This document shows, piece after piece, positions 16,334 to 24,913 of a stretch of 64,000 bases of DNA. This DNA comes from Wolbachia endosymbiont (group A) of Longitarsus flavicornis. GTDB taxonomy: Bacteria > Pseudomonadota > Alphaproteobacteria > Rickettsiales > Anaplasmataceae. A program made the translations under genes and the position numbers. Positions within the stretch are counted from its first letter, which is position 1, and each line of letters begins with the position of its first letter. The stretch covers positions 806,001-870,000 of the forward strand of contig NZ_OZ008337.1 of assembly GCF_963931955.1 (NCBI RefSeq), written 5' to 3'. The notes under the pieces are model-generated. The model saw nothing but the letters and a program-made list of their open reading frames with translations, was not told where the DNA came from and ran no database searches.

Positions 16334-17772
16334 GGCGTCAACTTAAGGAAAAATATCAGCGATAGTGTATAAAATTTCTCTCTAAAACTTTTACCATTAA
16401 ATTATCCAGAAGCCGCAGGAAACAGCACTTTTGTTTCTATTTTATTTCAACAAAGAAGTTTAAAATGTGTCCTTTTTAGGTGAAACATGCAAAAAGGAAA
16501 AATTTATTCTACAAATTAAAAATATAATATACTCGAAAGCTTTTCAGAGAATCCATTGTGTTGGAAAAAACAGTTTTACACGAACAAGAAAACTTCCTTT
16601 TTCGACAGTATTTTCTATGATTTTAAAGTTAGTTAAAAAAAGTTTGGGAATAGAATGTGAACTTATGGAGCCATTGACATGTAAAACTCCACCCTCAAAG
16701 CAAGCTTTTTCTAAAGCAAGGTATAAGATTTGCCATACAGGCTTTCAAGAATTATTAGAGCTAAGCATCCAAACAGCCTATCAGGATGAACCTGAGTATG
16801 GAACTTGGAGAGGCTATAGACTTATTGCAGCAGATGGTTCTGGTATGAGATTACCCAGCTCTGAGGAAATTGTATCCGAGTTTGGCCGCTTTAAACCAAA
16901 TGGAACAACAGGCACAATGCCACCATTGGCAATTTGTTTGTTGATTTGTGTACTTCGCTGATTTGTAGTGCTCGTCTTGCGGCTTGGAATATAGGTGAAC
17001 AAACGTTGGCGGAAGAGCAATTACCCGAAGTTATCACTCAAATGCGTTCATTAAATCAAAAGAAATTATTATTTATCTATGATCGTGGTTATCCTTCAGT
17101 AAAATTCATTCAGCAGCATTATGATTTGGAAGTAGATTTTATTTTTCGCTTGCAAAAAAGAAATTATAGCAAGCTATGGGAACGAATTGCATCTGGAGAA
17201 TTAGATTTCGATTTTATATTAGAAAATGAAAAGCTAAAAAATAAAATGAAAGGACAGAAAGTAAGAGTTATAGTGCTGACATTAGCCAACGGAGAAACAG
17301 AGGTATTGATTACTTCACTTTTTGACCGAGTAAAATTTACTTTGGAAGATATCAGCAAAGCTTATGTGTTAAGGTGGCATATAGAGGAGTGCTATAAACG
17401 ACTCAAAATAGGTGCAGAATTAGAGAATTTTTCTGGCGTAAATTTAGAGGCTGTATTACAAGAATTTTGGGCAAACTTAGTCATGTGTAATATATTGTCG
17501 CTTCATATGTGTGATGCACAAGGGCCTTGGAATCCAGATCAAATTGCTGAGTATCGTTTAAATTTTTCAGTTTTATTTGGTGTAATGAGGCAGAAACTCT
17601 ATCAGGTACTTATTGGAAATTGTTCGCCAAAAAACTTTCAAGCCCTTTTTGATAGAGCAAGTATACGCGCTAAAGTTAAAATCCGACCAGGACAGCCGCG
17701 ATAAGGTAGATAAGCCCAAACGCCATCATGTCTTTAGGAGAGTTTGCTAATGGAGGCTCTTAAGTTGACGCC
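16334..17772 (+). mobile_element. IS4-family insertion sequence, full length
   Basis: A 1439-bp element bounded by GGCGTCAACTTAAG at the left and CTTAAGTTGACGCC at the right. It encodes one transposase split by a frameshift. A second, truncated copy in inverse orientation is at 53493-54656. The sequence just outside the right end (ATTGCCTGAACAGATAC) resembles that outside the surviving end of the second copy (ATTGGCTGAACGGATAC). I could not define a target duplication. Confidence 0.85.
16467..17704 (+). pseudogene. IS4-family transposase, frameshifted
   Basis: The first frame (16467-16961) ends after GTMPPLAICLLICVLR. The homologous continuation is in the -1 frame from about 16934 (FVDLCTSLICSARLAAWN) to 17704. 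The catalytic residues are present: Asp in LIAADGSGMRLP, Asp in FIYDRGYPSVKF, and the IS4 signature Y-x2-R-x3-E-x6-K in YVLRWHIEECYKRLK. The identical frameshift is in the other copy at 54 kb. No canonical slippery heptamer is evident, so an inherited one-base lesion is more likely than programmed recoding, but the latter is not excluded. The start codon of the first frame is uncertain. Confidence 0.8.
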
Positions 17773-17820
17773 ATTGCCTGAACAGATACAACTTAAGCCT
17801 CTATAAAACCACTAATTTAC

Positions 17821-18771
17821 TTATAAGCTTAAAGACTTCACTAGCTCTTTTACTGCATTCACAGATTTATCGAACATTTCTCGTTCACTATCATTCATTT
17901 TAACTTCTAGGATCTTTTCAATTCCGTTTTTTCCAATAATTACAGGAACACCAATAAACAAATCTTTTACACCATATTCACCATTAAGGTAAGCAGCACA
18001 TGGTAATATACGCCTTTTATCTTTTAAATATGACTCTAACATGCATATAGCTGAAGATGCAGGAGCGTAGTATGCAGATCCAGACTTAAGCAGATCAACT
18101 ATTTCTTTACCGCCATTGCGAGTGCGTTCAACTATTTCATCGACTTTTTTCTGCGTAATGAGACCCATATCGATAATTTGGGTAAGTGGAATGCCAGCAA
18201 CAGAGGCACAGTGAATGAGTGGTACCATAGTGTCGCCATGTCCACCGAGCACAAAAGCAGACACATCTTTAACTGAAATATTTAGTTCACTTGCAAGAAA
18301 ATAACGAAAACGGGCAGAATCAAGCACTCCTGCCATTCCAACAACCATATTAGCTGAAAGGTTTGAAAATTTATGCACCACTGAAACCATGGCATCCAGA
18401 GGGTTGGTAACCACTATTACAAACGCGTTTGGAGAATATTTTTTAATATTTTCGCCAACCTCCTTCATTACTTTAGCATTGGTTTGCAGGAGGTCATCCC
18501 TGCTCATTCCAGGTTTTCTAGCAATGCCTGCTGTTATGATGATTGCATCAGAGTCTTTTATGTCTTCATACTTATTTATACCAACTAAGTTAACATCAAA
18601 CCCATCAATGGAAGATGATTCTGCTATGTCGAGTGCTTTACCTTGTGGTATTCCATCACTAATATCAAGTAAAACAACATTGCCGAGCTCCCTTAGTGCA
18701 ATCATATGGGCAAGAGTTCCACCGATATTTCCTGCACCGATTAAAGATATTTTTTTTCTTTGTACTGTCAT
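17821..18771 (-). CDS. mdh: Malate dehydrogenase
   Basis: Converts malate and NAD+ to oxaloacetate in the TCA cycle. The 316-residue protein is of the LDH-like MDH type. The NAD-binding loop is IGAGNIGGTLAHMIA near the N-terminus; VVTNPLDAMV carries the Asn, and the active-site His is in GGHGDTMVPL (residues about 177-186), with the substrate Arg in the GMSRDDLLQ segment. Terminal IS4 sequence lies 48 bp downstream. The 310-bp upstream gap carries a composite repeat. Confidence 0.97.
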   Translation of the reverse strand: MTVQRKKISLIGAGNIGGTLAHMIALRELGNVVLLDISDGIPQGKALDIAESSSIDGFDVNLVGINKYEDIKDSDAIIITAGIARKPGMSRDDLLQTNAKVMKEVGENIKKYSPNAFVIVVTNPLDAMVSVVHKFSNLSANMVVGMAGVLDSARFRYFLASELNISVKDVSAFVLGGHGDTMVPLIHCASVAGIPLTQIIDMGLITQKKVDEIVERTRNGGKEIVDLLKSGSAYYAPASSAICMLESYLKDKRRILPCAAYLNGEYGVKDLFIGVPVIIGKNGIEKILEVKMNDSEREMFDKSVNAVKELVKSLSL

Positions 18772-18890
18772 TATATACCTCTTGTATTCAATTTTAATTA
18801 CCCTCTATGTCTTATAGTAAAACCTGCTGCTGTGTCTTCAAAAGCAATTTGGTTACTACTTTCGCTTGTAATCCAAGTGGCCCCACCATT

Positions 18891-19034
18891 GTCATCCCAG
18901 TGCGTGACACTGGGATCCACCTTATTTTCATCGTGGACATTGTTTTTGATATATGTTCCTAGTATCCGTTGCCCATTGTATAATTTGCAAATATGTCTAT
19001 ACTTGGATCCCAGTGTCACGCACTGGGATGACAG
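18891..19034. repeat. Family A composite repeat (two palindromes around a core of about 90 bp)
   Basis: Palindromes ATCCCAGTGCGTGACACTGG (from 18894) and ATCCCAGTGTCACGCACTGG (from 19007) flank a core containing CGTGGACATTGT and AATTTGCAAATA. The core is homologous, in inverted orientation, to the one at about 3661-3743. The gap 18772-19081 between mdh and nuoC has no other content; the 95-codon frame that spans it on the minus strand is translated repeat. Confidence 0.75.
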
Positions 19035-19081
19035 GAAAAAAAGCATGAGAATATATTTTTCAGGCATAGGCAAAATTCTTA

Positions 19082-19633
19082 TCACTTTTTACCTTCCCAA
19101 GGCGATAGGCTGTCAAACATACGAAAATCTTGCGGTAAATCTATAGGATTATATACAACCTTTTTTGTCTCTATATCATATCTTACTTCCTCATAACCAG
19201 TGAGAGGGAAATCTTTTAACATTGGATGACCTTTGAATCCATAGTCTGTTAGAATCCTACGCAAATCAGGGTGATCAGAAAACTCTATTCCATACATATC
19301 AAACACTTCACGCTCAAACCACAAAGCCGTACTAAATATCTTCGCTACACTTGGAGGCATGTCGCTTTCACATAACTGAAGCTTTATGTGTACTCTAATA
19401 TTATGCACAATGCTGAGCAGATTGTATATTAGCTCGAAACGCTTCTCTCTATTTGGATAGTCAACTCCAAAAATATCAACTAACAATTCAAACCTACACT
19501 TTTCATCATCACGTAGAAAGGATAGGTGCTTTTCAATTTCATCTAAAGTTGAATATATTATAATAATGCCATCATCTTTTTGAATGCACTCGCACTTGGT
19601 CTTTTTTTGTATATGCTTTGCAGTTTTATCCAT
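19082..19633 (-). CDS. nuoC: NADH-quinone oxidoreductase subunit C
   Basis: The 30-kDa hydrophilic subunit of complex I, in the peripheral arm. The 183-residue protein carries the family signature FEREVFDMYGIEFSDHPDLR (within residues about 110-129), followed by RILTDYGFKGHP and DFPLTGYEEVRYD. It is the third gene of nuoABC; its ATG overlaps the nuoB stop by 8 bp, which indicates coupling. The next genes of a canonical nuo operon (nuoD onward) are not here: downstream lies a repeat and then mdh. Confidence 0.96.
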   Translation of the reverse strand: MDKTAKHIQKKTKCECIQKDDGIIIIYSTLDEIEKHLSFLRDDEKCRFELLVDIFGVDYPNREKRFELIYNLLSIVHNIRVHIKLQLCESDMPPSVAKIFSTALWFEREVFDMYGIEFSDHPDLRRILTDYGFKGHPMLKDFPLTGYEEVRYDIETKKVVYNPIDLPQDFRMFDSLSPWEGKK

Positions 19634-20141
19634 GCTTTATATTCTGAGTTCGTTTTATTTTGTTTTGTAGGCATAGCATTCCATATAGCAACGCCTCAGC
19701 AGTTGGTGGACATCCAGGGACATACACGTCAACCGGCACAATTCTATCACAGCCTCGGACTACTGAATAAGAGTAATGGTAATAACCACCACCATTTGCA
19801 CAACTTCCCATGGAAATAACATACTTCGGGTCTGCCATTTGATCATAAACCTTGCGCAATGCTGCTGCCATTTTATTAGTTAGTGTGCCAGCAACAATCA
19901 TCACATCTGATTGACGTGGGCTTGCACGGAACATTATACCATATCTATCAAGATCATAACGGCTAGATGCGGTATGCATCATCTCAACTGCGCAACATGC
20001 AAGACCAAATGTCATTGGCCACAATGAGCCAGATCTTGCCCAATTCATTACATAATCTGTTAAATCACCAAATTTAGTGACAAGAAACCCTTCTTTTTTA
20101 TAACGACCCCAGTCATCATTAGATAGAATTTGATTTGTCAT
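19626..20141 (-). CDS. nuoB: NADH-quinone oxidoreductase subunit B
   Basis: Carries the N2 [4Fe-4S] cluster next to the quinone site of complex I. The 171-residue protein shows the adjacent Cys pair in GLACCAVEMMH, the third Cys in ISMGSCANGGGYY and the fourth in VYVPGCPPTAEAL. ASRYDLDRYG and PRQSDVMIVAGTLT are also typical. It sits 3 bp after nuoA and overlaps nuoC. Confidence 0.97.
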   Translation of the reverse strand: MTNQILSNDDWGRYKKEGFLVTKFGDLTDYVMNWARSGSLWPMTFGLACCAVEMMHTASSRYDLDRYGIMFRASPRQSDVMIVAGTLTNKMAAALRKVYDQMADPKYVISMGSCANGGGYYHYSYSVVRGCDRIVPVDVYVPGCPPTAEALLYGMLCLQNKIKRTQNIKHG

Positions 20142-20144
20142 AAA

Positions 20145-20498
20145 CTACTCCCACTCTAATGCACCTTTACACCATTCATAGATAAAGCCTATAGTGAGTA
20201 TTGCAAGGAATACCATCATAGACCAAAATCCACCATAGCTTATCTTAGATAAAGAAACAGCCCAAGGAAAAAGAAAAGCAATTTCTAAGTCAAATATTAT
20301 AAATAATATTGAAACTAGGTAAAATTTAATGTCAAAATTTTTTCTTGCACTGGATAGTGGGTTGAAGCCACACTCATATGTGGAAAGTTTTTCACTATCT
20401 GGCTTACTCACTGCAAGAAACATAGGCAATATACCTAAAACAAAAGATACTATAATTGATACGCAGATAAAGATTACTATGGTTAAATATTCGCTCAT
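20145..20498 (-). CDS. nuoA: NADH-quinone oxidoreductase subunit A
   Basis: A membrane subunit of complex I with three predicted helices in 117 residues. The long loop after helix 1 carries STYECGFNPLSSARKNFDIK, with the conserved Cys and Glu, and the second helix begins FYLVSILFIIFDLEIAFLFP. It is the first gene of nuoABC, 18 bp after the HIT-protein gene on the same strand, so the hypotheticals and the HIT gene upstream may share its transcript. Confidence 0.96.
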   Translation of the reverse strand: MSEYLTIVIFICVSIIVSFVLGILPMFLAVSKPDSEKLSTYECGFNPLSSARKNFDIKFYLVSILFIIFDLEIAFLFPWAVSLSKISYGGFWSMMVFLAILTIGFIYEWCKGALEWE

Positions 20499-20516
20499 TT
20501 AACAAAACATATAACA

Positions 20517-20885
20517 CTATGAATTTACATGCTTTCCTAACTTTTTACCACCTAAAATATGCACGTGAAAATGTGATACAACCTGCTCTCCATTTTCACC
20601 GTAGTTAGTGACTAACCTATACCCTGTTTTTTCTAGATTATATTTATGTGCTATCTCTCTTACAGTTTTGAAAAAACTTATTATCTCCTCTTCAGAAGCT
20701 TTTAGAATAAAATCATCGTATGAAACATATTGATTTTTGGGTATGGCTAAAATGTGAACTGGTGCATCAGGGTACTTATCGCGAAAAGCTAGTACATTTT
20801 CATTTTCATGTACCTTCTCACAAGGTAACTCATCTCTTAATATTTGAGCAAAGATGTTATTGCTATCATAAACTTCATTGCTCAT
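20517..20885 (-). CDS. HIT-family protein (histidine triad nucleotide hydrolase)
   Basis: 122 residues with the histidine triad HFHVHILGG near the C-terminus (about residues 105-113) and the N-terminal NIFAQILRDELPCEKVHENE typical of the HINT/PKCI branch. Such proteins hydrolyse adenosine phosphoramidates and aminoacyl-adenylates. The physiological substrate is unknown. It lies 3 bp after the 91-residue hypothetical and upstream of nuoA. Confidence 0.93.
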   Translation of the reverse strand: MSNEVYDSNNIFAQILRDELPCEKVHENENVLAFRDKYPDAPVHILAIPKNQYVSYDDFILKASEEEIISFFKTVREIAHKYNLEKTGYRLVTNYGENGEQVVSHFHVHILGGKKLGKHVNS

Positions 20886-20888
20886 ATT

Positions 20889-21164
20889 TTAAGAGCGACC
20901 TTTCCCTCTTCCTTCGTTTTTTTCTACATTAGGTGTAGATAGTGGTTTTATCGTTTCACCAGAAGCATCTTCAAGATTTAAAGAGCTTACAAGTTCCCTT
21001 GCTTTTACCATGTTCTGCCGTTCCTTCGAAAAGGTTTCTATTCCACTTACCCCTTTTCCAGCAGTAACTCCTGGTTGTAAGTGATACATATCCCCAGGAA
21101 CAGTTAAACTATGATGTCTTTCCTCTATTTTAACTTCATTCATAATACTCCCCTTATAACTCAT
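20889..21164 (-). CDS. Small hypothetical protein
   Basis: A 91-residue polar protein with no recognised domain and no membrane segment. It is Glu/Lys-rich and ends in a basic tail (NEGRGKGRS). The ATG at 21164 has GGAGGT 6 bases upstream. A second ATG 7 codons later (MNEVKIEE) is also preceded by GGGGAG, so the exact start is uncertain. It follows the 279-residue hypothetical by 4 bp, and the pair probably form a unit with the HIT gene. Confidence 0.7.
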   Translation of the reverse strand: MSYKGSIMNEVKIEERHHSLTVPGDMYHLQPGVTAGKGVSGIETFSKERQNMVKARELVSSLNLEDASGETIKPLSTPNVEKNEGRGKGRS

Positions 21165-21168
21165 AACT

Positions 21169-22008
21169 TTACCTCCTATTCCTTATATTTTCAGAACCCT
21201 GCTCAACTTTATTCTGCCAATTTGCAGTTTCCTTTAATAACTCTCCTCTACTACTACCTGCAAGTGTTTCAGCAGCTTCCAATGCCTTACTAGCAGATAA
21301 AGCCAGAGTTTCTGAAGGCTGACCAACATCAGACTTCACAACTTCGTTTGATGGCTTCTTTTGATTATCATATTCCTTATACAATTTTTCTGCAATACCA
21401 TTTAGCAATTTTAAGTCTGTGTGAACTTTAAATTCTCCGCCAGTAATTTTTGCTAGATTTTTAAGGTCTTCGTCAACTTTATTAGCAATTCCTTTAAGAA
21501 CAAGCTCTTTTATTTCTTTCTCGCTCTTGCCTTTATTATCAGGATTAGTTTTAATAGTGTTAGCTATTTCCTCAACGTTAATTTCAATTACAATTTTGTT
21601 TTCTCCTCTAAAAATAGTTACATTCGATAAATCTTTTTTTATTGTATTTAATTGCTCTGGGCTCAAATAAGGTATATCTCCTGTCAAAGTCCTTGATGCT
21701 AAAAAACTTACCTTTCCTGTCCCTTTCTTTTGCTCTGTTATTTGTACGCCAAGATCCTCACTAGCTTGTGTGGTTTCTATGGGTGGGTCATATTCTTCAA
21801 GTGGGTTGCCAATAATAGAACGCCCGCCATTTTTTATGTCGTGCCGCATTTCATCCCAGGACTTAAACCAATTCTTTGGCCATATAGGGTATACTGCACC
21901 CTTGACTAGAACTTTTACACCTCTACCCAGAAAACTTCCTACTCCCGAAGCTGCATTACCAACTTTAGCTAGTATAGAAGTAGATTTTTCATTTTTTCCT
22001 GTGAACAT
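21169..22008 (-). CDS. Hypothetical protein, probably Wolbachia-specific
   Basis: Not recognised. The 279-residue product starts MFTGKNEKSTSIL, has a Gly/Val-rich amphipathic segment near residues 15-40 (GSFLGRGVKVLVKGAVYP), then a charged helical body and a low-complexity C-terminus rich in Ser, Ala, Glu. I chose the ATG at 22008 because GGAGG lies 8-9 bases upstream; the frame runs another 12 codons further. It heads a minus-strand cluster with the 91-residue hypothetical and HIT, divergent from murF. The repeat-free, soluble architecture gives no function. Confidence 0.72.
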   Translation of the reverse strand: MFTGKNEKSTSILAKVGNAASGVGSFLGRGVKVLVKGAVYPIWPKNWFKSWDEMRHDIKNGGRSIIGNPLEEYDPPIETTQASEDLGVQITEQKKGTGKVSFLASRTLTGDIPYLSPEQLNTIKKDLSNVTIFRGENKIVIEINVEEIANTIKTNPDNKGKSEKEIKELVLKGIANKVDEDLKNLAKITGGEFKVHTDLKLLNGIAEKLYKEYDNQKKPSNEVVKSDVGQPSETLALSASKALEAAETLAGSSRGELLKETANWQNKVEQGSENIRNRR

Positions 22009-22193
22009 ATATACCTCCAAGGTACTTTCTACAACTAAATACATTTTAATTATAGACGAAAAAATTTAAACTTCTATATCCATTATAAGATAGAATTATA
22101 GGGATTGCAACCATTATTTGTACATTGTCTAAAACATGTAGTATTTTCGCTACTTTTATTGTTCAATTTATTATAAGGAATACTCTCTAAATT

Positions 22194-23744
22194 ATGTTTA
22201 AATGGAGCACAAATAATATCATTGATGCAACTGGCGGAAGAGACGTAAATGGTTGTAATTGGATACATAGCTCAAATATTTCAACGGACACAAGAAGCAT
22301 AAAAAAAGGTGATTTATTTATTGCACTCAAGGGAAGGAATTTTGATGGCCATAATTTTTTGCATGAAGCGTTTTTAAAAGGGGCTGTCGCTGCAATAGTA
22401 AGTGAGGGTAAATATAAAAATTTCCCTCTCATTATTGTACAAGATACCCTGAAAGCTTTGCACGATATGGCATCATACTACATTAGAAATGTTCTTATTG
22501 ACGCTAAAGTTATTGCAGTTACAGGCAGTGTCGGAAAAACCACTACAAAGGATATGCTGCACACTGTTTTATCGCAATATGGAGTGTCCCATGCAAACGA
22601 AGGTAACTTAAATAATAATATAGGATTGCCTTTGACAATTCTAAAAGCTCCAAAAAACTGCCAGTACTTAATTCTTGAAATGGGAATGAATAAAGCTGGT
22701 GAAATAAAAAAATTATCAAAGATTAGTAATCCGAATATTGCAGTTATTACCAACATCGAACCTGCACATACTGAAAATTTTTCATCACTATTTGACGTTG
22801 CACAAGCGAAGTTAGAAATTCTGTATGGTATGAAAAATAACGGTACTTTGGTTTTAAGCAGAGATAATAAGTATTATGATTATCTCTCATCACGCGCCAA
22901 TAGAAATGTAATAAGCTTCGGTAAAGATAAAAATGCTGAAGTTTGTTTACTAAACTTAATAAGAAACGATGAATCTTCTGTCATTTCAGCACTATCTTCT
23001 GTCGTTCCAACACCCTCCTCTGTCATCCCAGTGCTTGACTACTTGGATCCAGAAAATTTAATTGCAAATGAGCATATCAGACGGTTGTATAATAAAGACT
23101 GGATTCCAGCGTCACGCGCTGGAATGACATCAAACCGAGTTGCTAATAGATTAAGTTTAAAAATCAGGCTGAGTGATAATCAAACTATAAACTGTAATTT
23201 ACGTGTACAAGGTGAGCATTTTGCATACTCTGCATTAGCTGTTGCAGCGGTTGTGCAAAGCCTCGGACTTGATTTATCAAAATTACCACTTGCACTTAAG
23301 AATTTTAGTGTAGCGAAAGGTAGAGGCAATATTCATAAGGTCAAATATAATAGAAAATATATACATTTAATTGATGACTCCTATAACGCCAGCCCTGCTT
23401 CGATGAAAACTGCAATAAAAACTTTGAGTACATATTCTAATCAGAGAAAAGTAGCTTTGCTTGGTGATATGTTGGAACTTGGTGATGAAAGCATAGAGTT
23501 TCATACAGATTTGGTTAAGATTATCACAGGAAATAATATAGATAAAGTTTATACAGTTGGTAAATTTATGTTAGAATTGCATGAGCTTTTGCCAGATAAT
23601 ATGAGAGGCGCACATTTTAATGATTCTAATCAATTGAAAAGTAATTTAGCTGACATTATTCAGAATAATGACGCAATTCTAGTTAAAGGCTCACGAGGAA
23701 TGAAAATGGACCTTATTGTACAAGAATTCATAATAGAGTATTAA
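22194..23744 (+). CDS. murF: UDP-MurNAc-tripeptide:D-Ala-D-Ala ligase, with in-frame repeat insertion
   Basis: MurF adds D-Ala-D-Ala to complete the UDP-MurNAc-pentapeptide of peptidoglycan/lipid II synthesis. The ATP loop VTGSVGKTTTKDMLH is near residue 103, ILEMGMNKAGEI near 160, and the C-terminal domain has LIDDSYNASPASM. At 516 residues it is longer than usual (about 450). The surplus lies at about residues 262-312, encoded by a family A palindromic repeat (22977-23129) that leaves the frame open. mraY and rodA of the same pathway are at 29-35 kb. Confidence 0.95.
   Translation: MFKWSTNNIIDATGGRDVNGCNWIHSSNISTDTRSIKKGDLFIALKGRNFDGHNFLHEAFLKGAVAAIVSEGKYKNFPLIIVQDTLKALHDMASYYIRNVLIDAKVIAVTGSVGKTTTKDMLHTVLSQYGVSHANEGNLNNNIGLPLTILKAPKNCQYLILEMGMNKAGEIKKLSKISNPNIAVITNIEPAHTENFSSLFDVAQAKLEILYGMKNNGTLVLSRDNKYYDYLSSRANRNVISFGKDKNAEVCLLNLIRNDESSVISALSSVVPTPSSVIPVLDYLDPENLIANEHIRRLYNKDWIPASRAGMTSNRVANRLSLKIRLSDNQTINCNLRVQGEHFAYSALAVAAVVQSLGLDLSKLPLALKNFSVAKGRGNIHKVKYNRKYIHLIDDSYNASPASMKTAIKTLSTYSNQRKVALLGDMLELGDESIEFHTDLVKIITGNNIDKVYTVGKFMLELHELLPDNMRGAHFNDSNQLKSNLADIIQNNDAILVKGSRGMKMDLIVQEFIIEY
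22977..23129. repeat. Palindromic repeat inserted in frame in murF
   Basis: The core unit runs from TGTCATCCCAGTGCTTGACT (23021) to GTCACGCGCTGGAATGACA (ending 23129). Upstream are two degenerate arms (CTGTCATTTCAGCAC, CTGTCGTTCCAACAC). It matches the protein-coding palindromic repeats described for Wolbachia. The encoded peptide includes SSVIPVLDYLDPENLIANE and DWIPASRAGMTS. Confidence 0.85.
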
Positions 23745-23794
23745 GTAAAATCATTGTATTAATTTACAGCAACAAATTATTGGGAACTTTAATT

Positions 23795-24745
23795 GTGACA
23801 AAACGTGTAATTATTTTTGGTGGAACGGGGTTTATAGGGAAACACATCGTAAGACGCTTGGCAGCAGAAGGATATTTAATAAAGATATTCACTCGTAATC
23901 AGGAAAAAGCTGCTTGTTTAAAATTGTGTGGCAATTTGGGACAAATATCAATATTTAAAGGCGATTTTTTTGATGAAAAATCAGTTCTGGAGGGTATGGA
24001 AGAATGTGATGTAGCCATAAACTTAGTGGGAATATTATATGAAGCAAAAAAGCACGATTTTTACGCTGTTCACGTTAAAATAGCTGAAAGGATAGCAAAA
24101 GCTGCAAAAATGAAAAATGTACCTATGATGATACATTTTTCTGCTATGGGAATAGAAAATAGCAAGTTGTCAAAATATGCTCAAAGTAAATTGGAAGGTG
24201 AAAAAGCTGTAACTTCAGCATTTCAAGAAGCAATAATAATTAGGCCAAGCCTTGTATTTGGTAAGGAAGATAACTTCTTTAATAAATTTGCAAGATTAGC
24301 AACTATTCTTCCTTTCTTACCACTAATTGGCAATGGAACGACTAAATTTCAGCCCATATGTGTAACAGACTTAGCTGAAGTGGTATATCGTATTATCAGT
24401 TTTAATAAGCAAGACAAGAAAATTTATAACATGGGCGGACCAAAGGTTTACTCTTTCAAAAGCTTATTGAAGTTTATTCTGAATGTTACTAACAGAAAGT
24501 GCTTGTTGATCAATGTATCTTTTCCAATGGCAAAGTTAATAGCTTTCTTTTTAGAAAATAAAATTATTTCTATGCTGCTAAAACCAATAACCGGAGATAC
24601 GAACCCTGTGCTTACTCAAGATCAGGTGAAAGTTATGATGAATAGTTCAATCGAAAGGTCAGCTGACCTTGAAACAATGAAGGTTCGACCATTAGCAATT
24701 GAAAATGTGGTACCAGAGTACTTAAAGATTTATAGAAAGTATTGA
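23795..24745 (+). CDS. NDUFA9-like NAD(P)-binding protein (complex I accessory subunit family)
   Basis: An atypical short-chain dehydrogenase/epimerase fold: Rossmann loop IIFGGTGFIGKHIVRRL, then GDFFDEKSVLEGM, HFSAMGIENSKLSKYAQSKL with the YxxxK motif, and IIIRPSLVFGKEDNFFNKFA. This pattern matches the NDUFA9/39-kDa accessory subunit family of alphaproteobacterial and mitochondrial complex I. 316 residues. I prefer the GTG at 23795 (MTKRVIIFGG); a TTG 5 codons earlier is possible. Other complex I genes occur at 19-20, 31.6 and 45-50 kb. Confidence 0.85.
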   Translation: MTKRVIIFGGTGFIGKHIVRRLAAEGYLIKIFTRNQEKAACLKLCGNLGQISIFKGDFFDEKSVLEGMEECDVAINLVGILYEAKKHDFYAVHVKIAERIAKAAKMKNVPMMIHFSAMGIENSKLSKYAQSKLEGEKAVTSAFQEAIIIRPSLVFGKEDNFFNKFARLATILPFLPLIGNGTTKFQPICVTDLAEVVYRIISFNKQDKKIYNMGGPKVYSFKSLLKFILNVTNRKCLLINVSFPMAKLIAFFLENKIISMLLKPITGDTNPVLTQDQVKVMMNSSIERSADLETMKVRPLAIENVVPEYLKIYRKY

Positions 24746-24753
24746 TAAAAGAG

Positions 24754-24827
24754 TGTGCCCGGTGGGATTCGAACCTACGACCCACAGCTTAGAAGGCTGT
24801 TGCTCTATCCAGCTGAGCTACGGGCAC
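24754..24827 (-). tRNA. tRNA-Arg (anticodon TCT)
   Basis: A 74-nt cloverleaf on the minus strand: acceptor GTGCCCG/CGGGCAC with discriminator A, D-arm GCTC-AGCTGGATA-GAGC, anticodon stem ACAGC/GCTGT with loop CTTCTAA, T-arm with GTTCGAATC. It decodes AGA/AGG. CCA is not encoded. ISWpi1 copy 3 begins 86 bp away. Confidence 0.95.
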
Positions 24828-24913
24828 ACAACATATATAAAATGCTTCTTAGTACAAGTGAAGTCAAGTATTTCGTGTGAATATGATGTTTATCTTGCAA
24901 CACCTTGTCATTA

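Noticed and set aside
18798..19085. 95-codon minus-strand frame between mdh and nuoC
   Set aside because: It spans two palindromes and their core; the same core occurs elsewhere as non-coding repeat.
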